The position numbers and the translations under genes were made by a program. DNA of 64,000 bases from the NCBI RefSeq assembly GCF_900105055.1, contig NZ_FNTA01000004.1:1364001-1428000 (forward strand), given 5' to 3'. The notes beneath the pieces were generated by a model, which ran no database searches, was not told where the DNA came from, and saw only the letters and a list, made by a program, of their open reading frames with translations. How positions within the stretch are numbered: the first letter of the stretch is position 1; each line of letters starts with the position of its first letter. Below, one piece after another: positions 26,550 through 33,794 of this stretch. The stretch is from Amycolatopsis lurida (lineage in GTDB: Bacteria > Actinomycetota > Actinomycetes > Mycobacteriales > Pseudonocardiaceae).

Positions 26550-27575
26550 TCAGCCGAAGAAGACCTCGGCCTCTTCGTACCGCTCGACCGGGACGGTCTT
26601 CAGCTCGGCGGTCGCCTCGGAGAGCTTGACGCGGACGATGTCCGTGCCGCGCAGCGCCACCATCACGCCGAAGTCGCCGTCGGCCACGGCGTCGACGGCG
26701 TTGAGCCCGAACCGGGTGGCGAGTACGCGGTCGTACGCCGTCGGGGTGCCGCCGCGCTGGACGTGCCCCAGCACGACCGCGCGGGACTCCTTGCCGGTGC
26801 GGGCGGCGATCTCGTCGGCCAGCCAGGTGCCGATGCCGCCGAGCCGGACGTGCCCGAAGGCGTCCTTCTCACCGGTCAGCAGCTTCTCCTCGCCGCCCTC
26901 GGGCAGCGCGCCCTCGGCGACCACGATGATCGGCGCGTACTCCTTCTCGAACCGGCGCTCGACCCACGAGACGACCTGGTCGACGCTGAAGTGCCGCTCC
27001 GGCACCAGGATCACGCTCGCGCCGCCGGCGAGACCGGAGTGCAGCGCGATCCAGCCCGCGTGCCTGCCCATGACCTCGACGACGAGCGCCCGGTGGTGCG
27101 ACTCGGCCGTGGTGTGCAGCCGGTCGATGGCCTCGGTGGCGATCGAGACGGCCGTGTCGAAGCCGAAGGTGTAGTCAGTGGCACCGAGGTCGTTGTCGAT
27201 CGTCTTGGGCACCCCGACGACGCCGACACCGTCGTCCGTGAGCCGCTTCGCGACGCCGAGGGTGTCTTCGCCGCCGATCGCGATCAGCGCGTCGACCTGC
27301 TGCTCGGCGAGCACGGCCTTGATCTTGTCGACCCCGCCGTCGACCTTGTACGGGTTGGTCCGCGACGAACGCAGGATCGTCCCGCCGCGGGTCAGGATGT
27401 CCTCGACGTCGTTCAGGCCGAGCGGGCGGCTGTCCCCGGTGAGAGGACCGTTCCAGCCGTTGCGGAACCCGACGATGTCCCAGCCGTGCACCTCGATGCC
27501 CTTGCGCACCACAGCGCGGATCACCGCGTTGAGCCCCGGGCAGTCGCCACCGCCGGTCAGCACACCGACACGCAT
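26550..27575 (-). CDS. pfkA: 6-phosphofructokinase, pyrophosphate-type residues
   Basis: The 341-residue protein is a full phosphofructokinase: GGGDCPGLNAVIR at 8-20, GGEDT at 101-105, PKTIDNDL at 123-130 and GRHAGWIALHSG. Position 104 is Asp and position 124 is Lys. In ATP-dependent enzymes these are usually Gly, and Asp104/Lys124 mark the pyrophosphate-dependent group, as reported for Amycolatopsis methanolica. It likely phosphorylates fructose 6-phosphate reversibly with PPi. The start is ATG with GGAGGC upstream. Confidence 0.93.
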   Translation of the reverse strand: MRVGVLTGGGDCPGLNAVIRAVVRKGIEVHGWDIVGFRNGWNGPLTGDSRPLGLNDVEDILTRGGTILRSSRTNPYKVDGGVDKIKAVLAEQQVDALIAIGGEDTLGVAKRLTDDGVGVVGVPKTIDNDLGATDYTFGFDTAVSIATEAIDRLHTTAESHHRALVVEVMGRHAGWIALHSGLAGGASVILVPERHFSVDQVVSWVERRFEKEYAPIIVVAEGALPEGGEEKLLTGEKDAFGHVRLGGIGTWLADEIAARTGKESRAVVLGHVQRGGTPTAYDRVLATRFGLNAVDAVADGDFGVMVALRGTDIVRVKLSEATAELKTVPVERYEEAEVFFG

Positions 27576-27699
27576 GAGAAGCCTCCGTCTTGTGTTCCGT
27601 AGAGATGACAGTCACATGTCCCGCCGCCAGCGTAGCGGGAGTTCTCTGGATCGGTGCAGGGCGGACCACCTCGGGAATCGGTCCACGTCCGGGATGTGC

Positions 27700-27705
27700 T
27701 AGCTT
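27700..27705 (+). promoter_or_regulatory. Probable -10 box of the DAHP synthase leader transcript
   Basis: TAGCTT at 27700-27705 lies 7 bases before the GTG at 27712. Transcription would thus begin at or next to the leader start codon, giving a leaderless message, which is common in actinobacteria. I see no strong -35 box. Confidence 0.45.
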
Positions 27706-27711
27706 GGCCCC

Positions 27712-27777
27712 GTGCAGCGCTATTTCTGGTTTACGAAGCCGGCCCCGGGTGGGCACGGCCGCGTGAACCTGCGCTGA
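27712..27777 (+). CDS. Leader peptide with Tyr-Phe-Trp-Phe, attenuator of DAHP synthase
   Basis: A 21-residue frame starts GTG and reads QRYFWFTK near its beginning, so all three aromatic amino acids made by the downstream pathway are encoded in a row (TAT TTC TGG TTT). Two of these codons end in T, which is rare in this genome. Such a run is the classical sensor of an amino-acid attenuator: the ribosome stalls there when an aromatic aminoacyl-tRNA is scarce. Two competing hairpins follow before the enzyme gene. Confidence 0.8.
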   Translation: MQRYFWFTKPAPGGHGRVNLR

Positions 27778-27785
27778 CGTCCACC

Positions 27786-27810
27786 CCGAGCCGGAATCAC
27801 ACCGGCTCGG
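27786..27810 (+). promoter_or_regulatory. Leader hairpin 1 (9-bp stem)
   Basis: CCGAGCCGG at 27786-27794 pairs perfectly with 27802-27810 over a 7-base loop. The CCACCC just before it (27781-27786) can pair instead with GGGTGG at 27747-27752 in the leader, offering an alternative fold that depends on ribosome position. Confidence 0.6.
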
Positions 27811-27819
27811 CGAGTTCCC

Positions 27820-27856
27820 GCGGGTCGGTATCCCTTTCGAAAGGAACCAGACCCGC
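27820..27856 (+). promoter_or_regulatory. Leader hairpin 2 that buries the DAHP synthase ribosome-binding site
   Basis: GCGGGTC at 27820-27826 pairs with GACCCGC at 27850-27856. Inside it GGT pairs with ACC and CCTTT with AAAGG. The ribosome-binding site AAAGGA (about 27840-27845) is in the inner stem, and the ATG follows at 27858. When folded, this would block translation start. Confidence 0.7.
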
Positions 27857-27857
27857 G

Positions 27858-28934
27858 ATGTCTCCCTCCGCTGACACCCTGATCGCCCTCGACGGGCACC
27901 GCACGGCGGCCGTCAACCCGCTGCTGTCGCCCGCGATGCTGCGGCACGAACATCCGATGACGGCGGAAATCGCCGATACCGTCCTAGCCGGGCGGGCCTC
28001 GGCCGTCGACATCCTCGACGGCCGGGACGACCGGCTCCTCGTCGTCGTCGGGCCCTGCTCGGTGCACGACGCGGACGCCGCGCTCGACTACGCCCGCCGC
28101 CTCGCCGCCAAGGCCGAAGAACACCGCCGCGACCTGCACATCGTCATGCGGGTCTACTTCGAGAAGCCGCGGACCACGCTCGGCTGGAAGGGCCTCATCA
28201 ACGACCCTGGGCTCGACGGGACGTACGAGGTCAACCACGGCCTGCGGATGGCGCGCAAACTGCTGCTCGACATCTCCGCGCTCGGCCTGCCGGTGGGCTG
28301 CGAGTTCCTCGACCCGATCACCCCGCAGTTCATCTCCGACACCGTGACCTGGGGTTCCATCGGGGCGAGGACCGCGGCGAGCCAGGTGCACCGGCAGCTG
28401 TGCAGCGCGCTGTCGATGCCGGTGGGGATCAAGAACTCGACCGAGGGCGACGTCCAGGTCGCCGTCGACGCCACCCGCGCGGCCGGCGCAAGCCACGTTT
28501 TCGCGGGGATCAACCCCGACGGGCTCGCCGCACTGATCACCACGGCGGGCAACGAGGACTGCCACGTGATCCTGCGGGGAAGCTCCGCCGGCCCGAACTA
28601 CGACCCCGCGACGGTGGCCGACACGCTCGCGCGGCTGGCGAAGTCGGGGCTGCCGGAGCGCGTGATCATCGACGCGAGCCACGGCAACAGCGCGAAGGAC
28701 CACGTGCGGCAGGCCACGGTCGTCCGTGAACTCGCGGAGCGGATCGGTGCCGGTGAGCGAGGCATCGCGGGGCTGATGCTGGAGAGCTTCCTGGTGGAAG
28801 GGCGGCAGGACCTGACGCTGGGCTCGGCGGCTTCGCTCACCTACGGGCAGTCGATCACGGACGCGTGCCTCGGGTGGGAGACGACGGCGGAGCTCCTGGA
28901 CACCCTCGCCGAGGCTGTCGACTCGCGCCGCTGA
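27858..28934 (+). CDS. aroF: 3-deoxy-7-phosphoheptulonate synthase, class I (AroFGH type)
   Basis: The 358-residue protein shows the class I signatures VVGPCSVHDADAALDYARRL, RVYFEKPRTTLGWKG, GARTAASQVHRQL and DASHGNSAKDH (for example PCSVHDADAALDYA and YFEKPRTTLGWKGL). It condenses phosphoenolpyruvate and erythrose 4-phosphate, the first shikimate step. It is shorter than the class II enzyme often found in actinobacteria. The ATG at 27858 follows a ribosome-binding site inside a hairpin, and an aromatic leader peptide lies upstream. Allosteric control cannot be read here. Confidence 0.93.
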   Translation: MSPSADTLIALDGHRTAAVNPLLSPAMLRHEHPMTAEIADTVLAGRASAVDILDGRDDRLLVVVGPCSVHDADAALDYARRLAAKAEEHRRDLHIVMRVYFEKPRTTLGWKGLINDPGLDGTYEVNHGLRMARKLLLDISALGLPVGCEFLDPITPQFISDTVTWGSIGARTAASQVHRQLCSALSMPVGIKNSTEGDVQVAVDATRAAGASHVFAGINPDGLAALITTAGNEDCHVILRGSSAGPNYDPATVADTLARLAKSGLPERVIIDASHGNSAKDHVRQATVVRELAERIGAGERGIAGLMLESFLVEGRQDLTLGSAASLTYGQSITDACLGWETTAELLDTLAEAVDSRR

Positions 28935-28941
28935 CTCCCGG

Positions 28942-28989
28942 CCTCGTGAGTGGTTAGGACGGTTAGAACCGTCCTAACCACTCACGAGG
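28942..28989. terminator. 23-bp perfect hairpin of the TCGTGAGTG family
   Basis: Arms 28942-28964 and 28967-28989 are perfectly complementary with a 2-base centre. It separates convergent aroF and the exoribonuclease gene. Confidence 0.75.
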
Positions 28990-28998
28990 GCGAAGGGC

Positions 28999-29484
28999 TT
29001 ACCGGTGCCAGTAGGACTCGATGATCTGCCACCGCTGGTAGTTGTGCCGCGCGTCCGCCAGCGCGTCGTGCTGGTCGTCCGGCGCCGCTGGGAGCTTCGG
29101 TTTGCCCGCGTCCTCCCAGCGTTGCCGCAGGTCACGCGTGAACCGCGGCAGCTGGCGCGGCAGCGCGGGCATCGGCCCCCACAGCTGCGCCAGCGCGACG
29201 TGGTCGTAGGCGGCGAACCAGGCCCACAGTTCGATCCCGCCGGGCGGCTTGCCGAAGAACTCGAGCAGGTCCGTACGGATCTTCTCGCGGCTGCGCCACG
29301 CCGGGTCGGCGGGCGACGGGAGTTTCGGGAGCACGTGGTCGCGGACCCAGGGGCCGGCCTTGCCGGGATCGAAATCGGTCGAGACCGCGTAGAACTCGCG
29401 TCCTCTTTCGTCCACGACACCGATCGACACCAGATCGATGGTCACGCCGTCCTCAATGAATTCGGTGTCGTAGAAAAAGCGCAC
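28999..29484 (-). CDS. 3'-5' exoribonuclease AS (Rv2179c-like)
   Basis: The 161-residue protein is a compact DEDD exonuclease. It begins MRFFYDTEFIEDG, with Asp6 and Glu8 as the first metal ligands, then WAWFAAYDHVALAQL, and ends with HDALADARHNYQRW. This matches the mycobacterial Rv2179c family, which degrades adenylate-containing RNA from the 3' end. It begins 20 bases before the plsC stop's far end, so they are probably co-transcribed. The gene also lies beside a DAHP synthase gene in M. tuberculosis. Confidence 0.9.
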   Translation of the reverse strand: MRFFYDTEFIEDGVTIDLVSIGVVDERGREFYAVSTDFDPGKAGPWVRDHVLPKLPSPADPAWRSREKIRTDLLEFFGKPPGGIELWAWFAAYDHVALAQLWGPMPALPRQLPRFTRDLRQRWEDAGKPKLPAAPDDQHDALADARHNYQRWQIIESYWHR

Positions 29485-29504
29485 CGGAGAACCCTAGTGG
29501 GGCC

Positions 29505-30266
29505 TCAACCGACCTTGGTGTCCGGGATACGGGCGACGTCCTGGGCGGACGGCTGCGCGGGCACCTTCGGGCGCAGCCCCGCCTCTTCGGCGGCGAGCAG
29601 TTCCTTCGCCTTGGCGGCGTAGATGTCGACGTACTCCTGACCGGACAGCTCCATGAGCGCGTACATGATCTCGTCGGTGATGGACCGCTCGATGAAGCGG
29701 TCGCCGGCGAGGCCTTCGTAGCGCGAGAAGTCGAGCGGCTTGCCGAAGCGGATTTCGAGGCGGCGCGGCCACCACATCTTCGAGCCGATCGGGTTGACCT
29801 TGTCGGTGCCGATCATGGCGACCGGGACCACGACGCCACCGGATTCGAGCGCGATCCGCGCGACGCCGGTCTTGCCCTTGTACAGGCGGCCGTCCGGGGA
29901 GCGGGTGCCTTCGGGGTAGATGCCGAGGAGGTGTCCCTCCCGGACCAGCCGGGTCGCGGTGTCGAGCGCGGCCTGCGCGGCGTTGCCGCCGGAGCGGTCG
30001 ATCGGGAACTGGCCGACGCCGGTGAAGAACCACTTCTTCAGCAGGCCCTTGAAGCCCTTTTCGGTGAAGTACTCCGATTTGGCCGGGAAGGTCACCTTGC
30101 GCCTGACGCGCAGCGGCATGAAGAAGGAGTCGGCGACCGCGAGGTGGTTGCCCGCGAGGATCGCGCCGCCGTCGTCGGGGATGTTCTCCGCGCCGACGAC
30201 TTTGGTGGGCCACAGCGCCTTGAGCAGTGGCCCGATAAACACGTGTTTCATGAGCCAGTACAGCAC
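29505..30266 (-). CDS. plsC: 1-acyl-sn-glycerol-3-phosphate acyltransferase
   Basis: The 253-residue protein has the acyltransferase motif NHLAVAD (His41, Asp46; HX4D) and the phosphate-binding motif YPEGTRSPDG. It transfers an acyl chain to lysophosphatidic acid at the membrane. The hydrophobic N-terminus could be a membrane anchor. GTG 30266 has GGAGGAG upstream. An internal ATG at codon 6 is an alternative. It leads an operon with the exoribonuclease gene. Confidence 0.91.
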   Translation of the reverse strand: MLYWLMKHVFIGPLLKALWPTKVVGAENIPDDGGAILAGNHLAVADSFFMPLRVRRKVTFPAKSEYFTEKGFKGLLKKWFFTGVGQFPIDRSGGNAAQAALDTATRLVREGHLLGIYPEGTRSPDGRLYKGKTGVARIALESGGVVVPVAMIGTDKVNPIGSKMWWPRRLEIRFGKPLDFSRYEGLAGDRFIERSITDEIMYALMELSGQEYVDIYAAKAKELLAAEEAGLRPKVPAQPSAQDVARIPDTKVG

Positions 30267-30480
30267 TGCGAAAACTCCTCCTAGCAGCTCAACCCCCGCG
30301 CCCGATGGTCAAGACTACGAATCGCGCACCCCAGGCACAACGAAGTCCACCCGGTTACCCGCACCCAGCGACGGATCTCACATCCGATCCGGCCCGATTC
30401 CGCCGGTGGCCGGGGGCCCACAAGCCGCTCCGGTCGTGCGAACATAGGAGACCTACCCAGCTCTCACGGAAGGCGATCGC

Positions 30481-31251
30481 ATGGCCGTCCTCGCCGGCGC
30501 GGAACCGTTCGCTCACACCGGTTCGACCGAAGCAGGGTTCCTGCTGTGCCACGGCTTCACCGGCACTCCCGCGAGCATGCGGCCCTGGGGAGACCATCTG
30601 GCCGATGCCGGCTACACGGTGCGCTGCCCGCTCCTTCCCGGGCATGGCACCCGGTGGCAGGACATGAACCGGACAGGCTGGGAGGACTGGTACGGCGCGG
30701 TCCGGGAAGAGCTGCTGGCGCTCTTCGCGACCTGCGAAACGGTGTTCGTCGCCGGGATGTCGATGGGCGGGACCCTGACGCTGCGCCTCGCCGAGGAGTT
30801 CGGCGATCGGATCGCCGGCATCGTGCTGGTGAACCCGTCGGTCTTGACGTTGCGCTGGGACGCCAAGCTGCTGCCCGTCCTGTCGAGGATCCTGCCGTCG
30901 GTGCCGGGCGTGGCGAACGACATCGCGAAGCCCGGCGAGACGGAGCTGGCCTACTCGCGGACGCCCGTGCGCGCCGCGGCGAGTCTCGCGAAACTGTGGA
31001 AACTCACCCGCGCGGACCTGGGCAAGGTGACCCAGCCGGTGCTGCTGCTCCACTCGGCCGTCGACCACATCGTGGAGCCGGTCAACTCCCAGGTGATCCT
31101 AAACGGGATCGGCAGCGAGGACGTGACCGAGGTGGTGCTGGAGAACAGCTTCCACGTCGCCACGCAAGACCACGACGCAGGCCTGATCTTCACGCGTACG
31201 GTGGACTTCGCCCGGTCCGTGCGCCGGGCGGGACAGGTGGACGCCGGATGA
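30481..31251 (+). CDS. Alpha/beta hydrolase, carboxylesterase/monoglyceride lipase type
   Basis: The 256-residue protein has the alpha/beta fold with LLCHGFTGTPASMRPWGDHLA (for example CHGFTGTPASM), nucleophile Ser94 in GMSMGG, an acid Asp in SAVDHIVEP and a catalytic His in SFHVATQD. It resembles Est30-type carboxylesterases that cleave short or medium acyl esters. No signal peptide is present. The stop overlaps the next gene as ATGA, so translation is coupled. Confidence 0.88.
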   Translation: MAVLAGAEPFAHTGSTEAGFLLCHGFTGTPASMRPWGDHLADAGYTVRCPLLPGHGTRWQDMNRTGWEDWYGAVREELLALFATCETVFVAGMSMGGTLTLRLAEEFGDRIAGIVLVNPSVLTLRWDAKLLPVLSRILPSVPGVANDIAKPGETELAYSRTPVRAAASLAKLWKLTRADLGKVTQPVLLLHSAVDHIVEPVNSQVILNGIGSEDVTEVVLENSFHVATQDHDAGLIFTRTVDFARSVRRAGQVDAG

Positions 31252-31739
31252 GCAGAGGCAAGGACGGGCCGGAGGACGTCGACGCGACGTTCGCCGAGAT
31301 CGTGGCCGACCTCCGTGCGGAGGGCGTCGGTCTGTTCCCGGACGAGGAACTGGAGAAACCGGCGGAAAAGCCCGCTGAGAAGACCCCGCGGCCCGAGCAG
31401 CCGGAAACCGAACCCGAACCGGGCTGGCGAGGGGGCGGCACCAGCTGGGACAAGACCCTCTTCGAGGACGACCCAGCCGGGCCGAGCGACGACGAGGGCC
31501 ATTTCGTACCGCCCGAGCCGCCTCCCCTGCCGCGTCCTCGCAAGGGCGCGTTCATCGTCCTGCTGTTCTTCGTGCTCGGCCTGCTGCTCCTGATCGCGCC
31601 CAATCTGATCGGCATGGGCACCCGGCTCGGCACCCCGCTCGGCATCCTCGCCCTCGCGACCGCGATCGCGCTGCTCCTGCTGCGGGTGCGTCAGGGGCCG
31701 CCGCCCGGTGCGGATCCGCACAACGGCGCCCAGGTCTGA
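31248..31739 (+). CDS. Hypothetical membrane protein with acidic N-terminus
   Basis: The 163-residue protein starts with an acidic, Pro/Glu-rich region of about 95 residues (PEKPAEKTPRPEQPETEP-like), then has two membrane helices at about 100-118 and 125-145. Its ATG overlaps the hydrolase stop. A conserved order of hydrolase, this membrane protein and a YbdK ligase suggests a common role in envelope or lipid work, but no function is known to me. Confidence 0.72.
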   Translation: MSRGKDGPEDVDATFAEIVADLRAEGVGLFPDEELEKPAEKPAEKTPRPEQPETEPEPGWRGGGTSWDKTLFEDDPAGPSDDEGHFVPPEPPPLPRPRKGAFIVLLFFVLGLLLLIAPNLIGMGTRLGTPLGILALATAIALLLLRVRQGPPPGADPHNGAQV

Positions 31740-31759
31740 TCTGCCGGACAATTCGGAAG

Positions 31760-32902
31760 ATGAAGATCGACTTCACTCCCTCGCGCCGGTCGACGGTCGG
31801 CGCGGAATGGGAACTCGCCCTCGTCGACCGGCGGACCGGTGAGCTCTCGTCGGTCGCGGAGCAGGTGCTCGACGCCGTCCGCCCGGACGGCGAGGAGGAG
31901 CATCCGAAGATCAAGCAGGAGCTGCTGCTCAACACCATCGAGGTGATCAGCGGGATCTGCGACACGATCGCCGAGGTCAAAGCCGATCTGAACGACTCGC
32001 TGGACGTCGTGCACTCGGTGCTCGACCCGCTGGGCGTCGAGCTGTTCTCGGCCGGGTCGCATCCGTTCTCGACGTGGTACCAGCAGAAGGTCACCGACAA
32101 GGAGCGCTACGCCAAGCTCATCGACCGCACCCAATGGTGGGGACGGCAGATGCTGATCTACGGCGTCCACGTGCACGTGGGTGTCGACCACCGCGACAAG
32201 GCCCTGCCCATCCTGGACGCGCTGCTCAAGTACGCGCCGCATCTGCAAGCGCTTTCGGCGTCTTCGCCGTACTGGGGCGCGGAGGACACCGGGTACGCGT
32301 CGAACCGCGCGCTGATGTTCCAGCAGCTGCCGACGGCCGGGCTGCCGTTCCAGTTCCGGAAGTGGACCGAGCTCGAGAGCTACGTCGACGACATGTTCAC
32401 CACGGGCGTGATCGACCACTTCTCGGAGATCCGCTGGGACATCCGCCCCGCCCCGCATTTCGGGACGATCGAAATGCGGGTGTGCGACGGGCTTCCGACG
32501 CTGGAGGAGGTCGGCGCGATCTCCGCGCTGACCCAATGTCTGGTCGACGACTTCAGCGCGCGCCTGGACGACGGCGAAATCCTGCCGACGCTGCCGCCGT
32601 GGCACGTCCAGGAGAACAAGTGGCGCGCGGCGCGCTACGGCGTCGACGCGATCGTCATCCTCGACGCGGCGGGCAACGAGCGGCTGGTCACCGACGACAC
32701 CTACGACCTGCTGAACCGGCTGGAACCGGTCGCCCGGCGCCTGGGCTGCGCCGACGAGCTGCGGTCGGTGGAGACGATCCTGACCTGCGGCCCCAGCTAC
32801 CTGCGCCAGCGCGCGGTGGCGAAGCAGTACAACGGCAGCCTCCGCGCCGTCGTCGCTTCGCTCATCGCGGAGATGCGGGACGGGAAGATCGCGCGCCCCT
32901 GA
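31760..32902 (+). CDS. Glutamate-cysteine ligase-like carboxylate-amine ligase (YbdK/GCS2)
   Basis: The 380-residue protein matches the GCS2/YbdK family: GAEWELALVDRRTGEL near the N-terminus with metal-binding Glu, HVHVGVDHRDKAL, SPYWGAEDTGYASNRA, IRPAPHFGTIEMRVCDGLPT and GVDAIVILDAAG. It forms an amide between a carboxylate and an amine with ATP. It is commonly labelled glutamate-cysteine ligase. Actinobacteria rely mainly on mycothiol, so the true substrate is uncertain. It follows the membrane-protein gene by 20 bases. Confidence 0.88.
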   Translation: MKIDFTPSRRSTVGAEWELALVDRRTGELSSVAEQVLDAVRPDGEEEHPKIKQELLLNTIEVISGICDTIAEVKADLNDSLDVVHSVLDPLGVELFSAGSHPFSTWYQQKVTDKERYAKLIDRTQWWGRQMLIYGVHVHVGVDHRDKALPILDALLKYAPHLQALSASSPYWGAEDTGYASNRALMFQQLPTAGLPFQFRKWTELESYVDDMFTTGVIDHFSEIRWDIRPAPHFGTIEMRVCDGLPTLEEVGAISALTQCLVDDFSARLDDGEILPTLPPWHVQENKWRAARYGVDAIVILDAAGNERLVTDDTYDLLNRLEPVARRLGCADELRSVETILTCGPSYLRQRAVAKQYNGSLRAVVASLIAEMRDGKIARP

Positions 32903-32920
32903 CCCGCCGCGATTCGTCAC

Positions 32921-33790
32921 CTACTTGCGGTCGAGGTGCCCCAAAAGAGTGCCGGGGCCGAAGGTCGAAGCGCCCAGGGCCTCGACGCGGGACCTCAGCT
33001 CCCGATCGGCGGTCACCACGACGACGTGGTCGTCCGGACCGGCCGCCCGGGCCTCCCGTGCGACGGCCACGATCCGGGAGTCCCCGTCGGACTCGGCGTC
33101 CACGACCTCGACACCGGGCACCGGCGCGACTCCTCGCGCCTTGCCCTCGACGACCAGCACGATCCGCGGCCACCACGACCATTCACCGCCGCCGGGCAAT
33201 CCCGGATCGGCGAGCCCGGTCCCGGACAAGGTCGCGAGCTTGTCCCGCAGCCGCTCGGCGGCGCCACGCCGGTCGCGCCACCAGCCGTCCGGCCGCGACC
33301 CGACGACGTTCGCGCCGTCGACCACCAGTACCAGTCTGCGATCCAAGTGTTCCCTCAATCCCGGCCACGCCGCCGCGAAATCCCGGTGCAGCCGGAAGCC
33401 CGCGACTTCGGCCGCCTGGACCCACCGCAGTTCCGCGCTCTCCGAGCTGGTCACCCTGGCCGAAAGCGGGCCGATCGGCGCGGCCAGGACCGTCGTGTAG
33501 CGCCAGTTCCCGTGGTCGACATGCGACGCCGCCAGCGCGCGGACCCGGCCGGGCGGGATGTCGGCCTCCTCGTGCGCCTCGCGGGTGGCGGCCTCGCGCG
33601 GGCTCTCCCCCGCCTCGACGGCGCCCCCTGGCAGCGCCCAGGTGCGTCCATGGTGGACCCACCAGGCCCGCCGCTGCAGCAGGACACCGCGTGCGGGATC
33701 GGACAGCAGCAGCCCGGCGGCACCGTTCAAACCCCAGTGAAGATGCCCGAAGTCGCACTTCACGAAGCCGTTGCCGTCTTGCCGGGTCAC
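32921..33790 (-). CDS. Nudix hydrolase fused to a NYN/PIN-like domain
   Basis: The 289-residue protein has two parts. Residues 20-145 are a Nudix domain with GGAVEAGESPREAATREAHEEAD as its box (in part GAVEAGESPREAATREAHEE; the usual Gly near the end is Asp77). Residues 150-285 look like a NYN/PIN nuclease: LVLVVDGANVVGSRPDGWWR, then a VVVVTADRELRSRV end. The pair could cleave a nucleotide-linked pyrophosphate and an RNA. It is the last gene behind glk, with a 4-base gap. Confidence 0.85.
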   Translation of the reverse strand: MTRQDGNGFVKCDFGHLHWGLNGAAGLLLSDPARGVLLQRRAWWVHHGRTWALPGGAVEAGESPREAATREAHEEADIPPGRVRALAASHVDHGNWRYTTVLAAPIGPLSARVTSSESAELRWVQAAEVAGFRLHRDFAAAWPGLREHLDRRLVLVVDGANVVGSRPDGWWRDRRGAAERLRDKLATLSGTGLADPGLPGGGEWSWWPRIVLVVEGKARGVAPVPGVEVVDAESDGDSRIVAVAREARAAGPDDHVVVVTADRELRSRVEALGASTFGPGTLLGHLDRK

Positions 33791-33794
33791 GGCT

